Assembly (NCBI RefSeq): GCF_000813145.1
Contig: NZ_BAZF01000001.1
Span: 1-64,000, forward strand
DNA from: Geobacter sp. OR-1
GTDB taxonomy: Bacteria; Desulfobacterota; Desulfuromonadia; Geobacterales; DSM-12255
Direction: 5' to 3'
DNA: 64,000 bases
Positions 26,878-35,453 of the stretch are shown piece after piece. How positions within the stretch are numbered: position 1 is the stretch's first letter; each line of letters begins with the position of its first letter. The position numbers and the translations under genes are program-made. A model generated the notes under the pieces. That model made no database searches. It saw nothing but the letters and a program-made list of their open reading frames with translations, and was not told where the DNA came from.

Positions 26878-28209
26878 TTACAGCACCGCTTGCGGGCGTT
26901 GCGGCAGCACAGGCATGAACAGGACCCGGCCGCTGGAATCTCCCCTGTGGATTCGTGACAGAATACGGTCCGGCGTGATGTCGCCCCACCAGTTCCCCAT
27001 CACGCTAAGGTCTTCATCCCCGGAATATTCCAGATCATGGCCGTTGTTGGCGGCAATGACATTTCCCCAGACCACGCTCCCGGCCCCGGATATCTTGAGC
27101 CCGGTGGCGCCGTTCTGGCTGATATTGTTGCCGTTGATCCTGATCCGGGAATTTGTCAGGTTAACCCCTGCTTCCCGGTTGCTCAGCATCCTGTTGAAAG
27201 AAACGGCACCTTCCGAACCGGTCAGCACCACTCCGGTGCCGTTAACCGTGAAGCTGCACCCGGTAACCTTCAGTTTGCAGTTTTCGGCAACAAGGGCAGC
27301 GCTGCTGTTGCCGTAAAAGGTTGCTCCGGTAAGATAGAACGCCCCTCCGCCAACCATGATGCCATTCCTGTTGCTGGAGATATTGATATCCCGGAGATCA
27401 AGCTCGCTCTCAGCGGATTTCACGGCGATATCGCAGCTGCTAATCACACCGCCCGCGATATTGGCATCAGAATCCTGCAGCCGGATCGCCGTGCCGCTTG
27501 CGGAAAGCGATAATTCCCTCAGGGCGATCTGGGAATGAAAAACATCCAATCCCACCCTGGCCCCTTCAACACGGCACTGATCGAGCAGGTTCTTCTTCTC
27601 TGATGCAAGGAAAACTATCCCTTGCCAGTCACCGGCCGCAGGCTGCGCATAGCTCCCGGTTAACAGGATCTGTTTGTCGGGCGCCCCGGCAGCAACCAGC
27701 CGCCCCTGGACCAGCAGCCCGGAAGTAGCGCTGTCCCCGTCGCCGGAAGGGATGAACCGGACAATGGTCCCGGCCTCGATGGTCAGCGTGACCTGTGGCG
27801 GCACCGTGAGCCAGCCGTTGACATGAACCTCGCCGTGCCAGACCGTATCTTCCTGGACTGTCTCATTCCGGTATTCGCGATCCGGAGTTGCGGATAGATT
27901 GGCAACCCGCTCGTTCAACGGGGCAACAACAGGCGCCGCCGGTTTCGTGATAGGGGGCGCGGCTGCCGGTACCTGCGGTTGCTCCTCAACCGTTGGCGCA
28001 ACCGGTACATCTTGCGGCAGCTGTTGCCGGGCTGGTCCGGGGTTTTCCGCCTCAGGCTTGACAACAGGCTGCGGCACAGGATCCACCGTCGCTTTTACTA
28101 TGGGCGGGATCGGACGGGGGGATATTCCTATCATCGAATCATAGCTGCAGGCTGAGATCGCAACCATCAAGGCCAACAGCAGGGTCCTGCCGAATATATC
28201 GCTTTTCAT
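26878..28209 (-). CDS. Beta-helix lipoprotein
   Basis: 443 residues from the ATG at 28209 (GGAG upstream); an earlier in-frame start adds 49 residues without a leader. Lipobox AISAC near residue 19, then a Pro/Val/Gln-rich linker (about 30-130) and about 12 coils of right-handed parallel beta-helix (for example FYGNSSAALVAENCKLKV, MLSNREAGVNLTNSRIRI). Such folds often bind or cut surface polysaccharides, or are structural. No catalytic residues can be assigned. Confidence 0.75.
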   Translation of the reverse strand: MKSDIFGRTLLLALMVAISACSYDSMIGISPRPIPPIVKATVDPVPQPVVKPEAENPGPARQQLPQDVPVAPTVEEQPQVPAAAPPITKPAAPVVAPLNERVANLSATPDREYRNETVQEDTVWHGEVHVNGWLTVPPQVTLTIEAGTIVRFIPSGDGDSATSGLLVQGRLVAAGAPDKQILLTGSYAQPAAGDWQGIVFLASEKKNLLDQCRVEGARVGLDVFHSQIALRELSLSASGTAIRLQDSDANIAGGVISSCDIAVKSAESELDLRDINISSNRNGIMVGGGAFYLTGATFYGNSSAALVAENCKLKVTGCSFTVNGTGVVLTGSEGAVSFNRMLSNREAGVNLTNSRIRINGNNISQNGATGLKISGAGSVVWGNVIAANNGHDLEYSGDEDLSVMGNWWGDITPDRILSRIHRGDSSGRVLFMPVLPQRPQAVL

Positions 28210-28363
28210 CCTGTCTCCTGAAACTGACCGGCCTTTGCACGCTTTACGGCAGCGTTTGTAGCATAAAAAGTCACCTATGTAAATCGCCGGGCCGTCCGCA
28301 CCGGCTAACCGTTGAAACTTTTCGAGACGAATCGCGATGTTACATTTTTTTGACACAACCCAC

Positions 28364-28391
28364 TTGACAGACCATAGATGTTGTGTTTAAT
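28364..28391 (+). promoter_or_regulatory. nrdJ promoter
   Basis: TTGACA at 28364-28369 and TTTAAT at 28386-28391, 16 bases apart, fit a sigma-70 promoter. The first NrdR box fills the spacer. About 65 bases of leader separate it from the start codon. Confidence 0.55.
28371..28386 (+). promoter_or_regulatory. NrdR box 1
   Basis: ACCATAGATGTTGTGT is close to the NrdR consensus ACACWATATATWGTGT. It overlaps the promoter spacer, so NrdR-ATP/dATP binding would block RNA polymerase. Confidence 0.7.
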
Positions 28392-28402
28392 TCCTTTTCG
28401 TT

Positions 28403-28418
28403 ACACAAAATGTAGTGG
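28403..28418 (+). promoter_or_regulatory. NrdR box 2
   Basis: ACACAAAATGTAGTGG, 32 bases from box 1 start to start, i.e. three helical turns, the spacing typical of paired NrdR boxes. Confidence 0.7.
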
Positions 28419-28456
28419 TATTCTTATTATTCAATAAAATCAAGGAGAACAGGTCA

Positions 28457-30697
28457 ATGGCAAAAGCAACCGCCGCTAAGAGCAAGGATATGATCCCGGG
28501 ACTAACCCCCAATGCGCTGACCGTACTGGAGAAGCGATATCTGAGGCGAGATTTGAGCGGCAAGCCTCTGGAGGGGCCCGTAGACATGTTCCGGCGAGTT
28601 GCGGACACGATTGCCTCGGCAGACAGCCTGCTTGACAAAAAGGCCGATGTCAAGGGGCTTTCGGACCAGTTCTATAAAATAATGACCGAGTTCGAGTTTC
28701 TCCCTAACTCACCGACCCTGATGAACGCCGGCCGCGAACTGGGACAGCTCTCGGCCTGTTTCGTCCTCCCGGTCGGCGACTCGATGGAGGAGATCTTTGA
28801 ATCGGTAAAGCATACCGCGCTGATCCACAAGTCCGGCGGCGGCACCGGTTTCTCCTTCTCCCGCCTCCGCCCGGCGCACGATGTCGTCATGTCCACCACC
28901 GGCATCTCCAGCGGCCCGCTCTCTTTCATGAGGGTTTTCGACGTGGCGACCGAAACCATCAAGCAGGGTGGCACCCGCCGCGGCGCCAACATGGGAATCC
29001 TGCGGGTCGATCACCCGGACATCATGAACTTCATCATGTGCAAGGCCGACCAGAAGCACCTGAACAACTTCAACATCTCAGTGGGGTTGACCGAGGATTT
29101 CATGCAGGCCGTGGAGGAAGACCGAGACTACACTCTTATAAACCCGAGAAACGGCGAACCGTTCGGAACGCTCAATGCGCGGAAGGTCTTCAACCGGATC
29201 GTCAAGCAGGCCTGGGAAAACGGCGAACCGGGAATCATCTTCCTCGACCGCCTCAACCGGGACAATCCCACTCCGCTGGTCGGCGAGATCGAATCGACCA
29301 ACCCGTGCGGCGAGCAGCCGCTGCTCCCCTACGAATCGTGCAACCTCGGCTCGATAAATCTCGGCAAGATGGTCAAGGACGGCGAGCTGGACTGGGACCG
29401 GCTGAAAGAGGTCGTGACCCTTGCGGTCCATTTCCTGGACAACGTCATCGAGGTCAACAAGTACCCGCTGCCGCAGATCGACGAGATGACCAGGTCAAAC
29501 AGGAAGATCGGCCTGGGGGTCATGGGCTGGGCCGACATGCTGATCCTGCTCGGCATCCCCTACTGCTCCGATAAGGCCATTAAACTCGGCGAAAAGGTGA
29601 TGAAATTCATCAACGACGAAGGGCACGCCGCTTCCCGGGAGCTGGCGGCAAAGCGCGGCTCGTTCCCCAACTTCAAGGGTTCGATCTACGACCGCCCCGG
29701 AAAGGGAGCGATCCGGAACGCCACCGTCACCACCATTGCCCCCACCGGCACCATCTCCATAATCGCCAACGCCTCGTCCGGCGTCGAGCCGTTGTTTGCG
29801 GTCTCGTTCGTCAGAAACGTCATGGACAACACCAAAATGATCGAGGTAAACCCGCTCTTCGAGCAGGTGGCCAAGGAACGGGGCTTCTACTCCAAGGAAT
29901 TGCTGGAAAAGATCGCGGAACACGGCACTCTGCACGACATCGTAGAGATACCGGCAGATGTCAGGGACGTCTTCGTAACTGCCCACGACATCTCCCCCGA
30001 ATACCACATCAAGATGCAGGCAGCTTTCCAGAAATACACGGACAATGCCGTATCCAAGACCGTCAACTTCCCCAACAACGCCACCGTAGAGGACGTGGAA
30101 AACGTTTACCGCTTGGCGTACCAGGCCGGGTGCAAAGGGGTAACGATCTACCGCGACGGTTCCCGCGACGAGCAGGTGCTCTCCACCGGCAAGACCGAGG
30201 AGAAACCGGCACCAACAGCAGCGGCGGAAGAAAAGCACGTCTTCAAGCGCGACCGCCCCAAGGCGCTCAAAGGATGGACCTACCAGATGCAGACCGGCTG
30301 CGGCCCGCTCTATGTCACCATCAACGAGGACAAGTCCGGCCTGTTCGAGCTGTTCACCACCATGGGCAAGGCCGGCGGCTGCGCGGCCTCGCAGGCCGAA
30401 GCGATGGGAAGGCTGGTATCCCTAGCATGGCGCAGCGGGGTCCAGGCACGGCAGGTCGTGAAACAGCTGATGGGGATCTCCTGCCATTGCCCATCCGGCT
30501 TTGGCGAGAACAAGGTGACATCGTGCGCGGACGCAGTTGCCAAAGCGATCCAGGCCCACATGGCCGCTTCCGGGCTTGATGCCGGCATCGAGAAGCAGGC
30601 CCCGGACCGGGGCGCCTGCCCCGAGTGCGGCGGCACAGTCGAACACGAAGGTGGCTGCGCAGTCTGCCGCTCCTGCGGCTACAGCGAATGCGCCTGA
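28457..30697 (+). CDS. nrdJ: B12-dependent (class II) ribonucleotide reductase
   Basis: 746 residues from the ATG at 28457 with AAGGAG upstream. Class II hallmarks: LPNSPTLMNAG (about 74-84), active-site region NPCGEQPLLPYESCNLGS, the PTGTISIIA loop, and a C-terminal zinc-ribbon/redox tail (CPECGG...CRSCGYSEC). It reduces ribonucleoside phosphates using adenosylcobalamin and works with or without oxygen. Two NrdR boxes upstream predict repression when dNTPs are plentiful. There is no cobalamin riboswitch in the leader. Confidence 0.96.
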   Translation: MAKATAAKSKDMIPGLTPNALTVLEKRYLRRDLSGKPLEGPVDMFRRVADTIASADSLLDKKADVKGLSDQFYKIMTEFEFLPNSPTLMNAGRELGQLSACFVLPVGDSMEEIFESVKHTALIHKSGGGTGFSFSRLRPAHDVVMSTTGISSGPLSFMRVFDVATETIKQGGTRRGANMGILRVDHPDIMNFIMCKADQKHLNNFNISVGLTEDFMQAVEEDRDYTLINPRNGEPFGTLNARKVFNRIVKQAWENGEPGIIFLDRLNRDNPTPLVGEIESTNPCGEQPLLPYESCNLGSINLGKMVKDGELDWDRLKEVVTLAVHFLDNVIEVNKYPLPQIDEMTRSNRKIGLGVMGWADMLILLGIPYCSDKAIKLGEKVMKFINDEGHAASRELAAKRGSFPNFKGSIYDRPGKGAIRNATVTTIAPTGTISIIANASSGVEPLFAVSFVRNVMDNTKMIEVNPLFEQVAKERGFYSKELLEKIAEHGTLHDIVEIPADVRDVFVTAHDISPEYHIKMQAAFQKYTDNAVSKTVNFPNNATVEDVENVYRLAYQAGCKGVTIYRDGSRDEQVLSTGKTEEKPAPTAAAEEKHVFKRDRPKALKGWTYQMQTGCGPLYVTINEDKSGLFELFTTMGKAGGCAASQAEAMGRLVSLAWRSGVQARQVVKQLMGISCHCPSGFGENKVTSCADAVAKAIQAHMAASGLDAGIEKQAPDRGACPECGGTVEHEGGCAVCRSCGYSECA

Positions 30698-30731
30698 GAT
30701 ATTCCCGGCATAACGAAGGGGAGTAGATGGC

Positions 30732-30767
30732 AAAAGCCCCGCAGACAAAGTTCTGTGGGGCTTTTTT
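30732..30767 (+). terminator. nrdJ terminator
   Basis: AAAGCCCCGCAGA pairs with TCTGTGGGGCTTT (13 bp, one G-U) and is followed by T residues. It also borders the truncated receiver gene on the other strand. Confidence 0.9.
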
Positions 30768-30868
30768 CAGGCCGTAATGTTCTCCATACCGATCTTTTTC
30801 AGGGCCCAGACCGCAAGGTCCTCATCGTCCCGGTTATCTTCAACCAGCATCACGGAGAGATTTTTCAT
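30767..30868 (-). pseudogene. Truncated response-regulator receiver gene
   Basis: 33 codons starting at an ATGA overlap with the kinase stop. MKNLSVMLVEDNRDDEDL is the canonical start of a receiver domain (beta-1 and the acidic pair), but the frame stops after KKIGMENITA, before the phospho-acceptor Asp, at the edge of the nrdJ terminator. This appears to be the remnant of the kinase's cognate regulator. Confidence 0.7.
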
Positions 30869-32844
30869 GCATCTTCTCCGTTTGCCCCGAGCGTAAAGTA
30901 GAATGTCGCCCCTGCTCCGGGTTTCGCCTCTACCCAGATCCGGCCATGGTGCTTTTCAATGATCCGGTGGACTGTTGCCAGTCCAATGCCGGTCCCCTCG
31001 AACTCTTCCTGATGATGCAGCCTGCAGAACGGTTGAAAGATGTTTTTGATAAACGCCATATCGAACCCAACACCGTTGTCCCTGACATAATAGACATTTT
31101 CCCCGTCAATGTCCTTTTGCCCGAGCTCGATCATTGCGTCAGGATTCTTGGAACTGTACTTGACGGCGTTCCCCAGCAGGTTTTTCAGACATGTTTCCAG
31201 CATGAACCGATCGCCTGTGGCGGTTACATCCGGTGCAATCGAGATATTGACTCTTCGGTTCCCGATCTCTTCGACAAGTTCTGAAGCGATCCGCATCGCC
31301 ATTTCCGACAGATTCAGTTTCTGCTGATGCATTTCGGCAACGGATATCCGGTTCATGGCAAGAAGCGAGTCGATTACCGTCCTGAGCCGGTCGCTGTCAG
31401 CCACGATTCGTTGGGCACAGTGAATGATCTGCTCATCGCCATCTTGCGCCGCAAGGTCGATCATCATGGCGCCGAAACCTTCAAGCCGGGCAAGGGGCGC
31501 CCGGAATTCGTGGGAGAGTGCATAACAGAACCCGTCCAGCTCCCCGATTATCCGCTCAAGCTCGGCTGTCCGCTCTCTGACCCGGCTCTCAAGTTCGTCG
31601 TTGAGCTGATTGACTTTCTCTTCAGCCAGCTTGCGCTTGGTGATGTCGCGATTGCCGACACGTTGCCCGAGCGGTTCCCCGTCAGGGCCATGCACACTCT
31701 GACAGGTGTGAGATATCCAACGGTACTCGCCGTTTTTGGTGACGATACGGAAATCCACATGCTCCGGTCCGGCATCGGTGGACAGGGCATGCCTATGGTC
31801 TGTGTAGATAGACAGATCATCGGGATGGATCATCCGGGTCAGCAACTCCGGGCCGGCATAGAATTCCTCCGGAGTGTAGCCGCTGACCTGCTCACATGAG
31901 GGTGACATGTAACGAAGCGTGCCGTCCGGCAGGATCCAATATTCCCAGTCTGCAGTGAACTCCGCGACCGTGCGGTAACGCAGCTCGCTTTCCCTGAGCG
32001 CCGCCTCTGCCTGTTTTTGCTGGCTAATGTCGCGGGCAGCGGCGAAGACTCCCAACACCTCCCCATGCCGATCCCGATAGAGAGCCGCATTGTAGAGCAC
32101 ATCCGTTACCCGCCCGGACAGATGGCGTAGGGAAAGTGGATAATCCCTGACTATGCCGTCGCGCCAGACAGTTTTGTAACCGATCCTGGCGTCTTCGGGG
32201 TCGGTGAAGTAATCGGAAAAATCCGTGCCGATCAACTGCTCCCGCGGCACACCCGTTGCCTCCATGGTGGCCTGGTTGACATCCATGATCTTGCCATCCT
32301 TGCTGATGGTCACCAGCGGGTCCAAGCTGGCCTCGATCAGGCTGCGGGCATAGCTTGAAGATGTCCGCAAGGCAGTTTCGGCCTGTTTCAGCCTTCGCTG
32401 GCTCCAGACCAGATAGGCTATGATAGGCGCCCCCACAAGAAGAACCAGCATGTCAATGACCGGGTGCGCCCAGTATTTCTCAAATAATCCGTGCTGGCAG
32501 GTTACTGAAATCCCGTCCGAGCGCAGAGGTGGATGCAGATCGGTGGAGGCATTCGCCGCTAGAGCGGATTGCAGAAGCAAAGCAACCAGCAAGACCCCAC
32601 AGAGATACACACCTCCCCTGCAGGAGAAACTGCTTCGTCTCTTTTGCTTCGGTTCAATGCTCGCCATTGCTCTATCCAATCTCTTCTGGACACTGGTGCT
32701 GATTGCAGGACAAGTAGCTCGTAACGACTCTTCGGCCTTGCTTCGTTCGATATTGTCGAACAGCCGTTCGTTTTTTTGTAGCCCCCCTTTCGGCCGATTA
32801 TGCTTGCTGCTGTCGCTCAACAGACTCTCCTGCGATGCGTCCAA
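30865..32844 (-). CDS. PAS-domain membrane histidine kinase
   Basis: 659 residues. After an N-terminal segment there are two hydrophobic helices (about 78-97 and 131-148) enclosing a short periplasmic loop, two PAS domains (about 165-280 and 290-410, the second containing DWEYWILPDG), a coiled coil, a HisKA box ALSHEFRAPLARLEG (phospho-acceptor His about 451) and an HATPase domain with DNGVGF and GTGIGLA. The start is uncertain: a TTG at 32844 or an ATG at 32667 would both keep the membrane helices. Its regulator gene downstream is truncated, so its output is unclear. Confidence 0.88.
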   Translation of the reverse strand: MDASQESLLSDSSKHNRPKGGLQKNERLFDNIERSKAEESLRATCPAISTSVQKRLDRAMASIEPKQKRRSSFSCRGGVYLCGVLLVALLLQSALAANASTDLHPPLRSDGISVTCQHGLFEKYWAHPVIDMLVLLVGAPIIAYLVWSQRRLKQAETALRTSSSYARSLIEASLDPLVTISKDGKIMDVNQATMEATGVPREQLIGTDFSDYFTDPEDARIGYKTVWRDGIVRDYPLSLRHLSGRVTDVLYNAALYRDRHGEVLGVFAAARDISQQKQAEAALRESELRYRTVAEFTADWEYWILPDGTLRYMSPSCEQVSGYTPEEFYAGPELLTRMIHPDDLSIYTDHRHALSTDAGPEHVDFRIVTKNGEYRWISHTCQSVHGPDGEPLGQRVGNRDITKRKLAEEKVNQLNDELESRVRERTAELERIIGELDGFCYALSHEFRAPLARLEGFGAMMIDLAAQDGDEQIIHCAQRIVADSDRLRTVIDSLLAMNRISVAEMHQQKLNLSEMAMRIASELVEEIGNRRVNISIAPDVTATGDRFMLETCLKNLLGNAVKYSSKNPDAMIELGQKDIDGENVYYVRDNGVGFDMAFIKNIFQPFCRLHHQEEFEGTGIGLATVHRIIEKHHGRIWVEAKPGAGATFYFTLGANGEDA

Positions 32845-32859
32845 CGCGTTTGTTGATAG

Positions 32860-32875
32860 TGCGGCTACAGCGAAT
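32860..32875 (+). repeat. 16-bp copy of the nrdJ 3' end
   Basis: TGCGGCTACAGCGAAT is identical to 30674-30689 inside the last codons of nrdJ, in the same orientation, and the similarity continues weakly (CG-CTGA). The two copies flank the kinase and its truncated partner. A terminator follows 25 bases later. Confidence 0.45.
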
Positions 32876-32900
32876 CGTCTGAAGTACTGGATTGAAAATG

Positions 32901-32928
32901 AAAAGGCCCGCCGGATAGCGGGCCTTTT
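32901..32928. terminator. Bidirectional terminator hairpin
   Basis: Perfect 11-bp stem AAAAGGCCCGC / GCGGGCCTTTT with a 6-base loop; T-rich in both directions. It separates the kinase from the genes above it on the minus strand. Confidence 0.75.
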
Positions 32929-33042
32929 CGAGTCAATCTAGGATCAGCCCGAACTAATATCTTAAAGAAACCAGTAACAGGCATATTGGACAATGACCGG
33001 AGTAAACAACATGTTATGGATTGCAGGCGTACCTGCAACACC

Positions 33043-33076
33043 GAGCCCCCGGCCCCTCAATAAGGGACCAGGGGTT
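33043..33076 (-). terminator. Weak hairpin after the small secreted protein
   Basis: CCCCCGGCCCCT / AGGGACCAGGGG can pair over 12 positions with two mismatches. It lies 10 bases beyond the stop of the gene at 33086. No T-run, so termination is uncertain. Confidence 0.35.
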
Positions 33077-33085
33077 CAAAGGTAA

Positions 33086-33358
33086 CTATTCTTTCATCAT
33101 GCTATCCAGCATATCATCAGCGTCTTTCAGCTTCTGATCGAGTTTCTTCAACTCATCGGCTGAGTACACTTTCTTCCCTTTTTTGATTTCGGCCTGCAGT
33201 TTTTTGATCTTCTGCTGGATCGAATCTACTTCTGTCTTACATTCCTTCGAAATGAGCAGGCACTCATTCTTATCGCCTTTTGCTTGCTCAGCGGCAAAAA
33301 CAGGGACAGTAGCAGAGATCATCATTGCGGACAGTAAGAGAACCATAGCCTTCTTCAT
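33086..33358 (-). CDS. Small secreted coiled-coil protein
   Basis: 90 residues. Signal peptide (MKKAMVLLLSAMMISATVPVFA, about 22, cleaved before AEQ), then a Lys/Glu-rich helical segment likely to form a coiled coil (SIQQKIKKLQAEIKKGKK) and a final helix. Two Cys (ECLLISKEC) could pair in the periplasm. Function unknown. Confidence 0.65.
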   Translation of the reverse strand: MKKAMVLLLSAMMISATVPVFAAEQAKGDKNECLLISKECKTEVDSIQQKIKKLQAEIKKGKKVYSADELKKLDQKLKDADDMLDSMMKE

Positions 33359-33472
33359 GATTTTGCTCCTTTATGTTGAGAATAATTATACTTTTAAAAA
33401 TATATCACCCCGAATTCGGCTGTCAACTTTTGTAAGAATTTTGTCTGCAAACAACGCCTCCGGAAAATGATA

Positions 33473-34168
33473 CTACCTCCCGAGCGTCTTCTGGCCCGGC
33501 TTCCAGCCAAGCGGGCATAGACCGCCCGTCTGCAGCGCCTCCAGAACCCGGATCGTCTCTTCGATGCTTCTGCCGACATCGGCATTATGGACTACCTGAT
33601 ACTGGATCACCCCCTGCGGGTCAATGATGAAGAGTCCCCGTTTGGCAACACCGGTTTCTTCATCGAGAACACCGTAAAGCCGTGCGGTTTTCTTGGTAAA
33701 ATCCGCGAGCAGCGGATAGTCGAGCTTGCCCAGGTCTCCCCTCTTGATCCAGGCAAGATGGGACCACTTGCTGTCGGTTGAGATCCCAACTACTTCGGCA
33801 CCCAGTTTGCGGAAGGTGTTGAGATTATCGTTGAACCCCTTGATCTCGGTTGGGCAGACAAAGGTGAAATCAGCCGGGTAGAAGAAGAGGACCAGCCATT
33901 TCTTCCGAAAATCATTGAGACTCAGCCGGCTGAACTCCCGCCCCGGTTCGGTACCGGTCACGGCATCCAGGGCAAAATCCGGCGCAGCCATGCCGACTTG
34001 GGCAGTCATCGCCATCCGGTCGCATAGACGGCAGTTGTCAGCCATACCGGATCTTGACTCGATCGGGTGGGCAATACCGGTCTCGGTTGCGGCCCCGGCC
34101 GGTTCGATACTTCCGCCCCACAGTAACAGTGCCGCCAGCAGAATCATTACCTGACTGAAACGATCCAT
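33473..34168 (-). CDS. Exported 2-Cys peroxiredoxin
   Basis: 231 residues from the ATG at 34168, which has a GGAGGAG site; the longer frame upstream is not a gene. Signal peptide about 1-26, then an AhpC/Prx1 domain with peroxidatic Cys in FTFVCPTE and resolving Cys in GLCPLGW. An extra N-terminal pair, CRLC, lies in NCRLCDRM and is unusual. Divergent from the exported glutaredoxin gene with an 87-base shared promoter region. It probably reduces peroxides in the periplasm. Confidence 0.88.
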   Translation of the reverse strand: MDRFSQVMILLAALLLWGGSIEPAGAATETGIAHPIESRSGMADNCRLCDRMAMTAQVGMAAPDFALDAVTGTEPGREFSRLSLNDFRKKWLVLFFYPADFTFVCPTEIKGFNDNLNTFRKLGAEVVGISTDSKWSHLAWIKRGDLGKLDYPLLADFTKKTARLYGVLDEETGVAKRGLFIIDPQGVIQYQVVHNADVGRSIEETIRVLEALQTGGLCPLGWKPGQKTLGR

Positions 34169-34255
34169 GATCTCCTCCCCTGGCCCAGAATAATTGAGCT
34201 GATATGATAAACTTAAGTATATCGTAATAATCTTGCTAATCGAGAGGAGATGTTC

Positions 34256-34654
34256 ATGTTCCGTACGATCAGGATTACAGGCTGTCTGCTGATTGCCGCG
34301 TGCATGCTGCCGTCCTTTGCCGCTGCCGCAGAGAGCGCCGGAAAGCAGTCCATTGTCGCCCCCCCGGCAGTACCCGCGAAAAAATATCCGCCGGTCGTGA
34401 TATACACGCTGTCGACCTGCCCCCACTGCAGAGAGGCAAAGGAGTATTTCTCCCAGCACAATATCCCGTTCGTCAATCGTGAAGTCGATACCGACGATCA
34501 GCATATGGCGGACCTGATGACCATCTATGACGCCATGGGAGTGCCGGAACAGAAGCGCGGCGTGCCACTGATCATCATCGGCAATACCATCCGCCTGCAG
34601 GGATTCAATAAGGACAAGATCGAGGAGGCGCTCACCAAAGCTCCGGCGCAATAG
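34256..34654 (+). CDS. Exported glutaredoxin-like thiol protein
   Basis: 132 residues from the ATG at 34256, correctly spaced from GAGAGGAG; an ATG 6 bases earlier is too close. Signal peptide about 1-24, then a thioredoxin fold with redox motif CPHC (about 61-64) and cis-Pro in RGVPLII. Divergent from the peroxiredoxin and convergent with ccdA, suggesting it relays electrons between CcdA and periplasmic clients such as the peroxiredoxin. Confidence 0.85.
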   Translation: MFRTIRITGCLLIAACMLPSFAAAAESAGKQSIVAPPAVPAKKYPPVVIYTLSTCPHCREAKEYFSQHNIPFVNREVDTDDQHMADLMTIYDAMGVPEQKRGVPLIIIGNTIRLQGFNKDKIEEALTKAPAQ

Positions 34655-34702
34655 AAAGACGGGCGGCAGAGGCTGGCCGCAAAGCGGCAAGCGCCGCAAT
34701 AG

Positions 34703-35425
34703 TTACCCCGTCAACCTGGAAATGTATTGCCCCAGAATATTCAGAGAATCAGTGAACAGCAGCATTCCCACGACGATCAGAAATACCCCGGTGGCCACTT
34801 CAAAGAGGCGGATATGTTTCTTGAACCGGCTGAAAACATCCAGAAATTTATTCATGGCAAGCGCCGACACAAAGAAGGGGATCGCCAGCCCCAGCGAATA
34901 TGCCAGGAGTAGACCAATCCCATGCAGTACCGTCTCTTCGGCAGCGGCAACCATGAGAATTGAGGCCAGGATCGGCCCGATACAGGGGGTCCAGCCGGCG
35001 GCAAATGCAACGCCGACCAGAACGCTACCCAGGTAACCGGCCGGTTTCCGGTGAATGGTTATCCTTTTTTCCCCCAGCAGCAGGTGAATCGGCACCAGAC
35101 CGGTAATGTGGATGCCGAAAGCAATGATCAACAGACCGCCGACCCGCCTGAACAGTATCGCGTGAGTCTGGAGAAATCCGCCGATAAAGGTTGCCGATGC
35201 CCCGAGGAGCACGAAAATCGCCGTAAACCCGGAGATGAAAAGGAGCGAATGGATTGCCGCCTGCCTGCGGACCTTTGCCGGGGGATGCTCTTCCTGGAAG
35301 TCGGCTAATGACAGCCCGGTCAAATAGGTGATGTAAGAAGGGATCAACGGCAAGACGCACGGGGAGAGAAACGACAGCAACCCTGCGACAAAAGCTCCAG
35401 CAAACGTAATCTGTTCCGGTCCCAT
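34703..35425 (-). CDS. ccdA: CcdA-type thiol-disulfide membrane transporter
   Basis: 240 residues from the ATG at 35425. Six transmembrane helices; the two redox Cys lie in LSPCVLPLIPSY and WTPCIGPIL. CcdA passes reducing equivalents from cytoplasmic thioredoxin across the membrane to periplasmic thiol proteins, for cytochrome c maturation and other clients. It is 28 bases after the hybrid kinase gene on the same strand, and convergent with the glutaredoxin-like gene. Confidence 0.9.
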   Translation of the reverse strand: MGPEQITFAGAFVAGLLSFLSPCVLPLIPSYITYLTGLSLADFQEEHPPAKVRRQAAIHSLLFISGFTAIFVLLGASATFIGGFLQTHAILFRRVGGLLIIAFGIHITGLVPIHLLLGEKRITIHRKPAGYLGSVLVGVAFAAGWTPCIGPILASILMVAAAEETVLHGIGLLLAYSLGLAIPFFVSALAMNKFLDVFSRFKKHIRLFEVATGVFLIVVGMLLFTDSLNILGQYISRLTG

Positions 35426-35453
35426 ATACGCCCCACAGCCACGATTCGCTTGG

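Noticed and set aside
28210-28456. Cobalamin riboswitch in front of nrdJ
   Set aside because: No B12-box or the expected multi-helix core; the leader is explained by a promoter and NrdR boxes.
33473-34699. A 408-codon minus-strand frame covering the peroxiredoxin
   Set aside because: Its first 177 codons lie antisense to the glutaredoxin-like gene and lack a leader; the real start is the ATG at 34168 with a strong binding site.
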